This document shows, one piece after another, positions 1-6,141 of a stretch of 12,788 nt of DNA. This stretch comes from Sedimentisphaerales bacterium (GTDB lineage: Bacteria; Planctomycetota; Phycisphaerae; Sedimentisphaerales; SM23-30), in contig DAOWIP010000038.1 of assembly GCA_030640865.1 (NCBI GenBank), positions 1-12,788 of the forward strand. The letters run 5' to 3'. Below the pieces are notes generated by a model. That model was not told the origin of the DNA. It worked only from the letters and a program-made list of their open reading frames with translations, and searched no databases. Position 1 is the stretch's first letter; every line of letters begins with the position of its first letter. The position numbers were made by a program, and so were the translations under genes.

Positions 1-32
1 ATTGCATTTCTCAACTATTGCAAGTATAAATA

Positions 33-103
33 TTGTGAATTAAAGGTGTTGTGAATTAAAGGTGTCCGGTACTTTTTTTCTTGAATGAATTAAAGAGGTC
101 AGG
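33..103. repeat. Short repeat cluster, GAATTAAAGGTGTCCGG type
   Basis: A 16-bp unit, TGTGAATTAAAGGTGT, is present twice head to tail without a gap (34-49 and 50-65). The second copy runs on into CCGGTAC and a run of seven T (to 79). A diverged third copy, GAATTAAAGAGGTCAGG, lies at 87-103 and matches 53-69 at 14 of 17 positions. An inverted copy of 53-78 occurs at 5022-5047. The sequence resembles the short dispersed palindromic repeats that accompany REP-associated (Y1-type) transposases, but no transposase is visible here, so that link is inference. The cluster sits in the presumed promoter/leader region of the membrane-protein gene that begins at 172. Confidence 0.8.
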
Positions 104-171
104 CAATAATTATTTTGGCTTTTGTGCTAAAAAATCTTGCTTTAGCTCTCTCTTTACAATATTTTAATCTT

Positions 172-1134
172 ATGAATACGCCTTTGCCCATCAAAATTCG
201 AGTAGCTGTGGTATTAGCCATTGGCATTGTGATTTTCTCTACTGTTGGTTGGTCGTTTGCTCGGCCGTGGGATCCTGTCGGTGATTTAACGGTTTTGTCC
301 CACCATCAACCACTGCGAATGATATTTATGGTATTGTTACTGGCCCTGATATCAACGGCTTTGGCTATTGTTGTTTCTGGTCGTTGGGTCCGCGAAATTG
401 CGCCTTTGGCCGTTCCCGCTGGCTTGAGTGCCTTTTCGGTATTAACCGGCGGTATCTTTGCGTTATTGTTGAAACACAATCAGTTACCCGGCAGGAGTCG
501 TATGTTTCACCATTTTTCTGGTGAAGCTGTTTTTTGGTTTGTTTTAGTTATTGCTGGTTTCATTCTGGCCCACTTGTCATTCGTTTTTTTCAGACGCGGC
601 TCGGCAGCCAAAAGTCCTTCCGCCCCCCCACCAGAGGCGAAAACCGCCTTTATAAAACGCTTCGTTACCAATTTCATCAATAGTCGAGAGACCAGGGCAG
701 CGATTCTGGCCCTTATTGGCACTTGTATTGTCGCCGCTATCCTGCTTATGTTACTGGCCCAGTCTCAAGCAGTTAAGATAACTCTTCCGAACCAGCGTGT
801 GATTTCGGCTGCTTCTGTTCCCGATCTTGGCCAGAATATTTTCGCTGTTTTCACAGCCTTTCTGTTGGCAACTATGCTTTTTCAGCATTTGTTGAGCGCG
901 CCTTTATGGTCTTTCATACCGGCCCCGCTGATTGTAGCCGTCTTCGCTTATTCTGGTGCCGCCCACCAAGTCATTCAGGTTCCTCTCGCCCAGGTTGCTC
1001 CCACTTTTATCCTTCCTTCGATGCGGATCGCCACTATTTTACCGGTTCAATATATAGGACTGGGAACACTCGCTGTTATAGCGGGGTACTGGTTTAGCAT
1101 TCGCGCCCGACGCATTCGACAGTTCACAACTTGA
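172..1134 (+). CDS. Multi-pass membrane protein of unknown family
   Basis: I do not recognise this 320-residue protein. It is strongly hydrophobic, with about eight likely membrane segments near residues 9-29, 48-69, 76-100, 119-140, 175-197, 222-241, 244-262 and 288-310. A polar, proline-rich loop lies near 141-175, and the protein ends in a basic tail (RARRIRQ) that is probably cytoplasmic. I chose the ATG at 172 because it puts a typical basic N-terminus (MNTPLPIKIR) directly before the first membrane segment. The frame is open upstream to a TTG at 115, which would add 19 residues, but neither start has a clear Shine-Dalgarno sequence. No catalytic or transport motif is visible. It is separated from the next gene by over 350 bp and appears to be transcribed alone. 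A transporter or integral membrane sensor would both fit. Confidence 0.7.
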   Translation: MNTPLPIKIRVAVVLAIGIVIFSTVGWSFARPWDPVGDLTVLSHHQPLRMIFMVLLLALISTALAIVVSGRWVREIAPLAVPAGLSAFSVLTGGIFALLLKHNQLPGRSRMFHHFSGEAVFWFVLVIAGFILAHLSFVFFRRGSAAKSPSAPPPEAKTAFIKRFVTNFINSRETRAAILALIGTCIVAAILLMLLAQSQAVKITLPNQRVISAASVPDLGQNIFAVFTAFLLATMLFQHLLSAPLWSFIPAPLIVAVFAYSGAAHQVIQVPLAQVAPTFILPSMRIATILPVQYIGLGTLAVIAGYWFSIRARRIRQFTT

Positions 1135-1497
1135 ATTACTTCACATCGCCCGGTGTTCCAAAACTGAAATCAGACCACGGGTCAATATAGGCAATATAGA
1201 TAATATAGGGGCTATATTTTGCCTAACGGGCAAAATGGACGCCGAAAAAAATGTTGAAAATATTATTTTTTTTGCTCACTTTATGTGACTTTTGGCAAAA
1301 AGTGTGCTATTATTTTAATAAGTAGTTTATGGGACGTTTGGGAAGTGTGGTTTTTTAACGATTTTTGCTGTTTTTGAGCGTTTTATGCTATTTTTGGCGG
1401 AAAGTGGGGTTTTCGGTTGGTGTAAGGGATTTCAAGACCGTTTTTTGTTCGTAACACATTGTCATTAAAGCACTTAACTGGATTGGGGCGAAAAACG
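1135..1497. other. Intergenic region with AATATAG repeats and overlapping hairpins
   Basis: No gene is visible here. AATATAG occurs three times at an exact 9-bp period (1184-1190, 1193-1199, 1202-1208). It is followed after GGG by its inverted copy CTATATT (1212-1218), which makes a perfect 7-bp stem with the third repeat. A second perfect 8-bp stem, ATTTTGCC with GGCAAAAT (1216-1223 and 1229-1236, loop TAACG), overlaps the first by three bases, so the two hairpins are mutually exclusive. No T-run follows either stem, so a simple terminator is unlikely. From 1240 to 1450 the top strand is T- and G-rich, with loosely repeated GGAAAGTG-GGTTTT-like words. Binding sites for a regulator, or an RNA switch upstream of the gene at 1498, are possible but unproven. 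Confidence 0.6.
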
Positions 1498-1896
1498 ATG
1501 CTTTCAGTGGCTGATATCAAGCATCGTGCTATATCGATGGGAATTTGCACTGGTCAAATGCCTGATGTTGAGTTCATTTGGTCGGTGCAGAGAGCTGAGG
1601 GCAATAAACCCTGTTTTGGTCAGGGGAAGGGATGTCGTAACCGTGAGTGTATATGGAGGCGGAAGTGTCTGTCGTTGAGTTATTTTGCCGAAGTGGCATT
1701 ACCGTTACGGGAAGGATTGGCAGAGCATACGACAACAAAGAAAAAAAATAGAGATAAGGAAGTGATAGAGCAGTCAATACTGGAGGGAATGAGAGAGCAG
1801 CGGAGGCAGAAAGTGCCGAAGCAAATGCGCAAAGAAGGGAAAAGGGAAAAGGTTTTTTCTGGTTGCGCGAGTACCGTTCTCGGCAGGTGCATGTGA
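1498..1896 (+). CDS. Small SAP-like protein with a four-cysteine motif
   Basis: This 132-residue protein has an N-terminal helical region (about residues 1-35, VADIKHRAISMGICTGQM) that resembles the SAP/Rho-N-like helix-turn-helix of small bacterial proteins. It is followed by a compact cysteine motif, AEGNKPCF and then GCRNRECIWRRKC, with C39, C46, C51 and C57 spaced C-x6-C-x4-C-x5-C. I recall this arrangement (IQ-AEGN-CF-C-CLWR-C) from a widespread family of small SAP-domain proteins, with a possible metal site; that is a memory-based match, not a search. The rest (65-132) is charged, lysine/arginine-rich and without a recognisable fold. The ATG at 1498 follows a GGGGCG about 9 bp upstream; a TTG at 1459 would add 13 residues. 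A strong terminator lies about 90 bp after the stop. The function is unknown; nucleic-acid binding is a reasonable guess. Confidence 0.6.
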   Translation: MLSVADIKHRAISMGICTGQMPDVEFIWSVQRAEGNKPCFGQGKGCRNRECIWRRKCLSLSYFAEVALPLREGLAEHTTTKKKNRDKEVIEQSILEGMREQRRQKVPKQMRKEGKREKVFSGCASTVLGRCM

Positions 1897-1984
1897 ACAG
1901 TTGTATGTAAAAAAGAAACTGTATCTGCGGAAACATGCGAGCCCTGATCCATAGCGGAATGATACCCGTACAATACTTATTCTT

Positions 1985-2022
1985 ACTTGCCGGATCACGT
2001 AAATGACCCGGCAAGTTTTTTT
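1985..2022 (+). terminator. Intrinsic terminator
   Basis: ACTTGCCGG (1985-1993) pairs with CCGGCAAGT (2008-2016) in a 9-bp stem. After one A/C mismatch, TCA pairs with TGA, leaving a CGTAAA loop at 1998-2003. The stem is followed directly by a run of seven T (2016-2022). This is a textbook Rho-independent terminator for + strand transcription. It probably ends the transcript of the small cysteine-motif gene (stop at 1896), or a non-coding RNA lying between that gene and the hairpin. Confidence 0.88.
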
Positions 2023-2043
2023 ATGCGCAATACGAAAATAGAG

Positions 2044-2072
2044 TTTAAGGTGATATAGCAAAATGCTATAAT
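2044..2072 (+). promoter_or_regulatory. Possible extended -10 promoter overlapping a palindrome
   Basis: TGCTATAAT at 2064-2072 is a perfect extended -10 element. The same bases form the right arm of a 7-bp perfect inverted repeat, TATAGCA-AAA-TGCTATA (2054-2070). The -35 is poor (TTTAAG at 2044-2049, spacer 17), which is tolerable with an extended -10. The palindrome could be an operator that occludes polymerase. The downstream sequence holds only a decayed frame, so the promoter may be a relic. Confidence 0.35.
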
Positions 2073-2605
2073 GTGTAGTGGAATAAGAGTTTTTGCCGAA
2101 ATGGGACACAAGCAATTGTAAAAAAAGGTTTTATATTCAGCATGGCAACTCACACTCTGACAGTAAAAAAAATCATTCCATATATAAGAAAATGTGGCTA
2201 CAAGGGACAGAGTCTTGTGGAAGATTAGACCTATTACGAGTTGGGCCTAATAAAGAAAAGAGCCCGTGAACGGTTACGAATTACAAGATAGTATTGCGAA
2301 TAAAAAGAACCGGAAAACATGCTTAAGCTCGCCACCCAACAAACCATCCGCCTCGAAGACCAGGTGGCCTAATGCTACGCTTCAAGTGTCCGTCATCCGT
2401 TCAGCACCTCAACCCGTCGCAAATTGCCTATCTTGACGCCAGCGTCAAAAGTTCAGCTCGACCGTGATGTCAGGCTGGGATCGCAATAAATAAGTTGTGG
2501 GTGGTGAGTTGTGAGAAAAACAGAAGATATGCCCAATGGGTATCACTCAGGATCGGTATAATGGTCGTTCGGCACTTTTGGCGGAGGTATCTAACTTAAT
2601 TGTTT
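2073..2605 (+). other. Gene-poor stretch with a decayed reading frame
   Basis: No intact gene is present. From the ATG at 2142 the frame reads 28 codons (MATHTLTVKKIIPYIRKC, then GYKGQSLVED) to a TAG at 2226-2228. The same frame then continues with only occasional stops to about 2490, with coding-like pieces such as LIKKRARERLRITR and LKLATQQTIRLEDQVA. This looks like a degraded gene or a chain of small remnants, but I cannot assign a family. A weak ribosome site (AAGG about 14 bp upstream) precedes the ATG. The 40-bp unit at 2374-2413 lies inside this stretch and interrupts the frame. Confidence 0.4.
2374..2413. repeat. 40-bp dispersed repeat, copy 1
   Basis: This unit begins GCTACGCTTCAAGTGTCC and ends CCGTTCAGCACCTCAAC. 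It matches 10906-10945 in the same orientation at 39 of 40 positions (G at 2392, A in the other copy). It lies in non-coding or decayed sequence, while the other copy is beside a GC-rich hairpin. It is probably part of a genome-wide repeat family; the flanks of the two copies differ. Confidence 0.85.
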
Positions 2606-2636
2606 TTGAGAAACAGAGTTTCTCGGTTAATATTAT
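2606..2636 (+). promoter_or_regulatory. Possible promoter/operator of the GH123-like gene
   Basis: TTGAGA (2606-2611) could be a -35 element, followed by TAATAT (2628-2633, spacer 16) or TATTAT (2631-2636, spacer 19). A perfect 7-bp inverted repeat, GAGAAAC-AGA-GTTTCTC (2608-2624), overlaps the -35 and fills the spacer, where a repressor operator is often placed. The coding start is at 2667, so the leader would be short. Confidence 0.35.
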
Positions 2637-2666
2637 TTCGTGTAAAATCTAATCGAAAGGAAAAAA

Positions 2667-4823
2667 ATGAATTATTCTATGCGACACATAATATCGTTAT
2701 TGGCAGTTGTAATTGCCAGTTCGTCAACATTCGCGACGGATAACTCTATATTTGACAGACCACAATCTTTGGACGACGATTTTGAGCCTCGTTTGTTAAA
2801 GTATCCCAGGGAAAATCTCTTTACCGGTGCGGATATTTCAGCAAGTGGAATCCTTGATAATCATCCTCTCGAAATAGCCATTGATGGAGATTACGATTTC
2901 CACAACTATTTGAAAAGGGAAGGGAAAAAGCGCCCTGGTTATTTGACGATCGATATGAAACAACAAAAACAATTTAATGCTATTGCTTTCTGGCATGGTC
3001 ATAATGCAAATTGGTTTCGTTATAAAATTGAATGTTCACAGGATGGTACAAACTGGGTTTCTGTCGTTGAGCGACCGAGACTTCTCAGGGCACCTTCCGC
3101 CCACGAAGGATTTTATCACCAGTTTGAGCCGATTCAGGCACGCTACGTTAAATTCACGATCCTGAACAACGGTTATCTTACGGAGATTGAATGTTACAAT
3201 ACTGCTGATACACCGCTCAATGGCTGCGTCTCATCCCTCAATGTATCACATCGTTCCAATATCATTCCTGTCAAAACGGGTAACAAGCAGTGGTCTGCTA
3301 TAGCATGGAAAGGCGAGCGTGTTGCCGGGCAGTTTGCAATCTGGTCGGATATCAAATCTGAATACGCGCGTTTATCAACGACGGACCTGGTAAATCAAGA
3401 TGGCAACGTGATACCAATGCAAAATGTAAAAGCCTGTTTTATGCGTTATGTGTCTGCCAATGGAATAGCGATCCCAGACATTATCGAAACAGATACGCAT
3501 ATTGATATTCCGTCAAAAACAATTCGTCCCATCTGGTTGCGTATTGATGTGCCTCGCTCAGCTAATCCGGGCGTGTATAAGGGTGAACTGACGTTCAGGG
3601 CAAACAGAGGGCGAGAATTTATATTCGATCTTAATGTGAAAGTCATAAACAGGACTTTGCCTCCGCCTTCGCAATGGAAGTTCTGGCTTGATTTATATAT
3701 TAATTACTCGGCTATTGCAAATTTACATAAAGTAGAACCATGTTCGGACGAGCACTTAAGAATATTGAAACCTTACCTTACAATGGCCGCGGAAGCCGGG
3801 CAAAAACCCATTATGATCTCACTGTCGCATAAAGGTTATAATTGTCAATATCATCCCATGTCCTGGCTCATCAAACGCACTCTTTTAGCAGACGGAAGCT
3901 GGTATTTCGACTATACAGACTTTGATCGCTATGTTGAGCTTGCTGAGGAATGCGGTATCAAGGGACAGATAAGTTGTCATTCAATGTATTCCTTTGGTTA
4001 TTCCAAGGCCCGTTGCACGTACAAAGACCAGGCAAGCGGCGACATGATTCAAAAGCTGCTGTTGCCCGGAACACCGGAATATGAGGAGTTTTGGATTCCT
4101 TTCCTTGAAAATTTTGTATTGCATTTGAAAGAAAAACAATGGCTTGACCGCGCTGTTATGTGGTTCGACGAACGTCCTCTTCAACTTATACAGAAGGCGA
4201 TAGAATTAATCCATAAGTATGCTCCGGGACTGAATTGTGGATCTGTCGGACACTATGGAAAGGAACTATCAGAGAATACGCGCGACCTATGCATAAAAGG
4301 ATGGAACGACAGGATCAGTGATTCCGGACTGAATTGGCGTTCAGAGCGCGGGTTGACAACCACTTTTTATACGTGTTGGAATCCGGCGCGGCCTAATACA
4401 TTCACGGCCAGTCCACCTGTTGAGAATGTTTGGATGGGCTGGCATGCAGCGGCGAGGGGTTTCGATGGATATCTACGCTGGGGCTTTTGCAATTGGAACA
4501 GGGACCCCTTCGAAACTACGGACTATTTTAGTACTACTGAACGTTCCGGGGACGCCTGGTTAATCTACCCCGGACCGCGAAGTTCCATGCGTTTTGAACG
4601 ACTTCGTGAGGGTATTCAGGATTTTGAGAAAATTCGCATTCTGCGTAACGAACTTAAGAAAAACGGTAAAAATAATCAAAAGCGCCTTGATGCACTAAAC
4701 AAGTTGTTGCAAAATTTCCAACCTTCGAAAACCGGAAAGCCATTAGATAATGTCGGTACACCTGAAGAAATAGCCCGGGATATTCAAAAGGGTAAGGAAA
4801 TTCTCAATTTCATTGACGAATAA
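2667..4823 (+). CDS. Secreted GH123-like glycoside hydrolase with F5/8C-type domain
   Basis: This 718-residue exported enzyme probably removes N-acetylhexosamine-type or related sugars from a polysaccharide. The signal peptide spans about residues 1-23 (basic start, hydrophobic core, STFA before the likely cut). Residues about 55-178 look like an F5/8 type C (discoidin/CBM32-like) sugar-binding sandwich, with motifs such as SQDGTNW and ARYVKFTI. A second beta-rich domain spans about 190-330. The C-terminal TIM-barrel resembles the GH123/DUF4091 catalytic domain: WFDERP carries an adjacent Asp501-Glu502 pair, the arrangement used in GH123 substrate-assisted catalysis, and GDAWLIYPGP (about 628) followed by RFERLREGIQDFE is the DUF4091 C-terminal signature. 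The ATG at 2667 has a good ribosome site, GAAAGGA, 5-6 bp upstream. It is the first gene of the carbohydrate block; the next gene starts 202 bp later behind its own promoter. The exact substrate is not deducible. Confidence 0.88.
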   Translation: MNYSMRHIISLLAVVIASSSTFATDNSIFDRPQSLDDDFEPRLLKYPRENLFTGADISASGILDNHPLEIAIDGDYDFHNYLKREGKKRPGYLTIDMKQQKQFNAIAFWHGHNANWFRYKIECSQDGTNWVSVVERPRLLRAPSAHEGFYHQFEPIQARYVKFTILNNGYLTEIECYNTADTPLNGCVSSLNVSHRSNIIPVKTGNKQWSAIAWKGERVAGQFAIWSDIKSEYARLSTTDLVNQDGNVIPMQNVKACFMRYVSANGIAIPDIIETDTHIDIPSKTIRPIWLRIDVPRSANPGVYKGELTFRANRGREFIFDLNVKVINRTLPPPSQWKFWLDLYINYSAIANLHKVEPCSDEHLRILKPYLTMAAEAGQKPIMISLSHKGYNCQYHPMSWLIKRTLLADGSWYFDYTDFDRYVELAEECGIKGQISCHSMYSFGYSKARCTYKDQASGDMIQKLLLPGTPEYEEFWIPFLENFVLHLKEKQWLDRAVMWFDERPLQLIQKAIELIHKYAPGLNCGSVGHYGKELSENTRDLCIKGWNDRISDSGLNWRSERGLTTTFYTCWNPARPNTFTASPPVENVWMGWHAAARGFDGYLRWGFCNWNRDPFETTDYFSTTERSGDAWLIYPGPRSSMRFERLREGIQDFEKIRILRNELKKNGKNNQKRLDALNKLLQNFQPSKTGKPLDNVGTPEEIARDIQKGKEILNFIDE

Positions 4824-4868
4824 AGCGTATGCCAGCATCAGGTAAAACCGCATCTATTCAAAGAAAAC

Positions 4869-4910
4869 AGCAGGGGCTATATCAAATGGTGCGATACATC
4901 GCACCCTGCT
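4869..4910. repeat. Hairpin with CCTGCTTAAC flank, downstream of the GH123-like gene
   Basis: GGTGCGAT (4888-4895) and ATCGCACC (4898-4905) form a perfect 8-bp inverted repeat with two bases between the arms. A larger alternative stem pairs AGCAGGG (4869-4875) with CCCTGCT (4904-4910). No T-run follows, so it is not a standard terminator. It is followed by CTGCTTAAC, which resembles the flank of the hairpins at 8074 and 10874. It may be a dispersed repeat that also protects or shapes the 3' end of the upstream transcript. Confidence 0.65.
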
Positions 4911-4936
4911 TAACTTAAACGAAGGAATAATTGGCC

Positions 4937-4965
4937 TTGATAACGGGTAGGGTTATAGCTACAAT
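4937..4965 (+). promoter_or_regulatory. Sigma-70-type promoter of the URO-D/ThuA operon
   Basis: TTGATA (4937-4942) and TACAAT (4960-4965) are separated by exactly 17 bp, and each matches its consensus at five of six positions. Transcription would start near 4972, giving a leader of about 54 nt before the ATG at 5026. This suggests that the URO-D-like and ThuA genes can be transcribed independently of the upstream hydrolase. Confidence 0.6.
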
Positions 4966-5021
4966 TATTTTTATCTGATTTGCTAAAGTCAAATCAACAT
5001 TAAAACCAAAGGGGCGACTTT

Positions 5022-5047
5022 AAAAATGTACCGGACACCTTTAATTC
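5022..5047 (-). repeat. Inverted copy of the left-edge repeat, containing a start codon
   Basis: These 26 bp are the reverse complement of 53-78 with one difference (T at 5027 where the repeat has A). GTACCGGACACCTTTAATTC (5028-5047) is an exact 20-bp inverted match to 53-72. The single difference creates the ATG at 5026-5028 used by the URO-D-like gene. Confidence 0.85.
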
Positions 5048-6126
5048 CCAACGATTCCGTCGATATAGTCAAAAAGGCTCTTTCGTTTCAAACGCCCGAT
5101 CGGCTGCCGGTATTCATTAACGCTTTTTGGGACGAATTCACGGCGATCTGGCGTCAACGGGATAGCTCCCGGACGGATATTGAAATAGAAGATTATTTCG
5201 GTAACGACCTTTGTGTGCCGGTGGCAGTGGAGGGATTTTTTCCATCGCATATAGGCGAGATCGAAAGAAAAGGGGACGATGTTTTTTCCGACGACGGCTG
5301 GGGCAGAATTATTCGTACTAAAGAAGGAACTACATTTTACGAAGTTGCCGAACGTTTGTTAAAGACACCAAAGGACCTCGATTCCATCGAATTCGAACCG
5401 GCCGATCTGTCCCTGCGTTATAATGATTTCCTTAAAGAGGTAACTGAACAACGCCGAAAAGGCAGGGCGGTGTTTATCAAGATCGGCGGTCCCTTTATCC
5501 GCAGCACCTTTTTTCGGGGCGAAACCGATTTTCTAATGGATATGCTGCAGGACGAATCCTTTGCCATAGCGATAGTTGAAAAAGTCGCCGATCATCTTTT
5601 ACAGGTCGGTTTGGAATCGCTGCGGCAAGCGGACGCTTATGAATTCGGGGTATGGATATTCGATGATATGTGTAATATTAACGCCCCCATGTTTTCGCCC
5701 AAAACTTTTGAGCGTATTTTTTTACCTGTATATAAACATCTCGTGGCGGAATTGAAAGGCGCAGGTGCCCGTTGGGTAATTTTACATTGTGACGGTAATC
5801 TGTTACCGTTGCTCGACTTGCTGATAGAAGCGGGCATCGACGGAATCAATCCGGTAGAACCCGCGGCGGGTTTGAACATACCGAAGCTTATTGAAAAATA
5901 TTACGGCCGATTAAGTTTTATCGGTGGGCTGTGCAATACCAAAATATTGCCCGGCAGTGATCCGGATCGTATTCGGCAACATATCGAAGAAGCTATCGAG
6001 GCCGGTAAAAACGGCGGACTTATTTTAGGTACTCACTCTATCGGCCCGGATATATCGCTCGAAAATTTCGAGCTTCTTCGCCGAACCATAAAAACAAAAG
6101 GGCGTGGATACTTGCCCGCGAACTAA
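5026..6126 (+). CDS. Uroporphyrinogen decarboxylase (URO-D)-family protein
   Basis: This is a 366-residue cytoplasmic TIM-barrel protein of the URO-D superfamily, which also contains the MtaA/MtbA-type methyltransferases. Family signs are the N-terminal FQTPDRLPVFIN, the central FIKIGGPFIRSTFFRGETDF, the DDMCN segment, and the C-terminal VILHCDGNLLPLLDLLIEAGIDGINPVE (broken here as HCDGN then LIEAGIDG) and GGLCNTKILPG. It lacks the N-terminal substrate loop of true HemE, so heme synthesis is unlikely. His254, Cys255 and Cys303 are candidate metal ligands, but the H-C pair is adjacent rather than the H-x-C of MtaA, so a zinc methyltransferase role is uncertain. Such genes commonly sit among planctomycete glycosidases, where a demethylation role is conceivable. 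The ATG at 5026 follows AAAGGGG by 11 bp. Its first seven codons derive from a dispersed repeat. The next gene begins 15 bp after its stop. Confidence 0.88.
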   Translation: MYRTPLIPNDSVDIVKKALSFQTPDRLPVFINAFWDEFTAIWRQRDSSRTDIEIEDYFGNDLCVPVAVEGFFPSHIGEIERKGDDVFSDDGWGRIIRTKEGTTFYEVAERLLKTPKDLDSIEFEPADLSLRYNDFLKEVTEQRRKGRAVFIKIGGPFIRSTFFRGETDFLMDMLQDESFAIAIVEKVADHLLQVGLESLRQADAYEFGVWIFDDMCNINAPMFSPKTFERIFLPVYKHLVAELKGAGARWVILHCDGNLLPLLDLLIEAGIDGINPVEPAAGLNIPKLIEKYYGRLSFIGGLCNTKILPGSDPDRIRQHIEEAIEAGKNGGLILGTHSIGPDISLENFELLRRTIKTKGRGYLPAN

Positions 6127-6141
6127 CGGGGAAATTTAATC

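Noticed and set aside
34..65. CRISPR array
   Set aside because: The two units are directly adjacent with no spacer, and no cas gene is present.
1574..2014. Long minus-strand open frames (up to 146 codons) across the small cysteine-motif gene
   Set aside because: They lie antisense to a more convincing + strand gene, are serine/leucine-rich with no domain, and run into the terminator hairpin.
4869..4910. Intrinsic terminator after the GH123-like gene
   Set aside because: The stem is good but no T-run follows, so I list it as a hairpin repeat instead.
5026..6126. HemE (heme biosynthesis uroporphyrinogen decarboxylase)
   Set aside because: The N-terminal substrate-binding signature of HemE is absent and the neighbours are carbohydrate genes.
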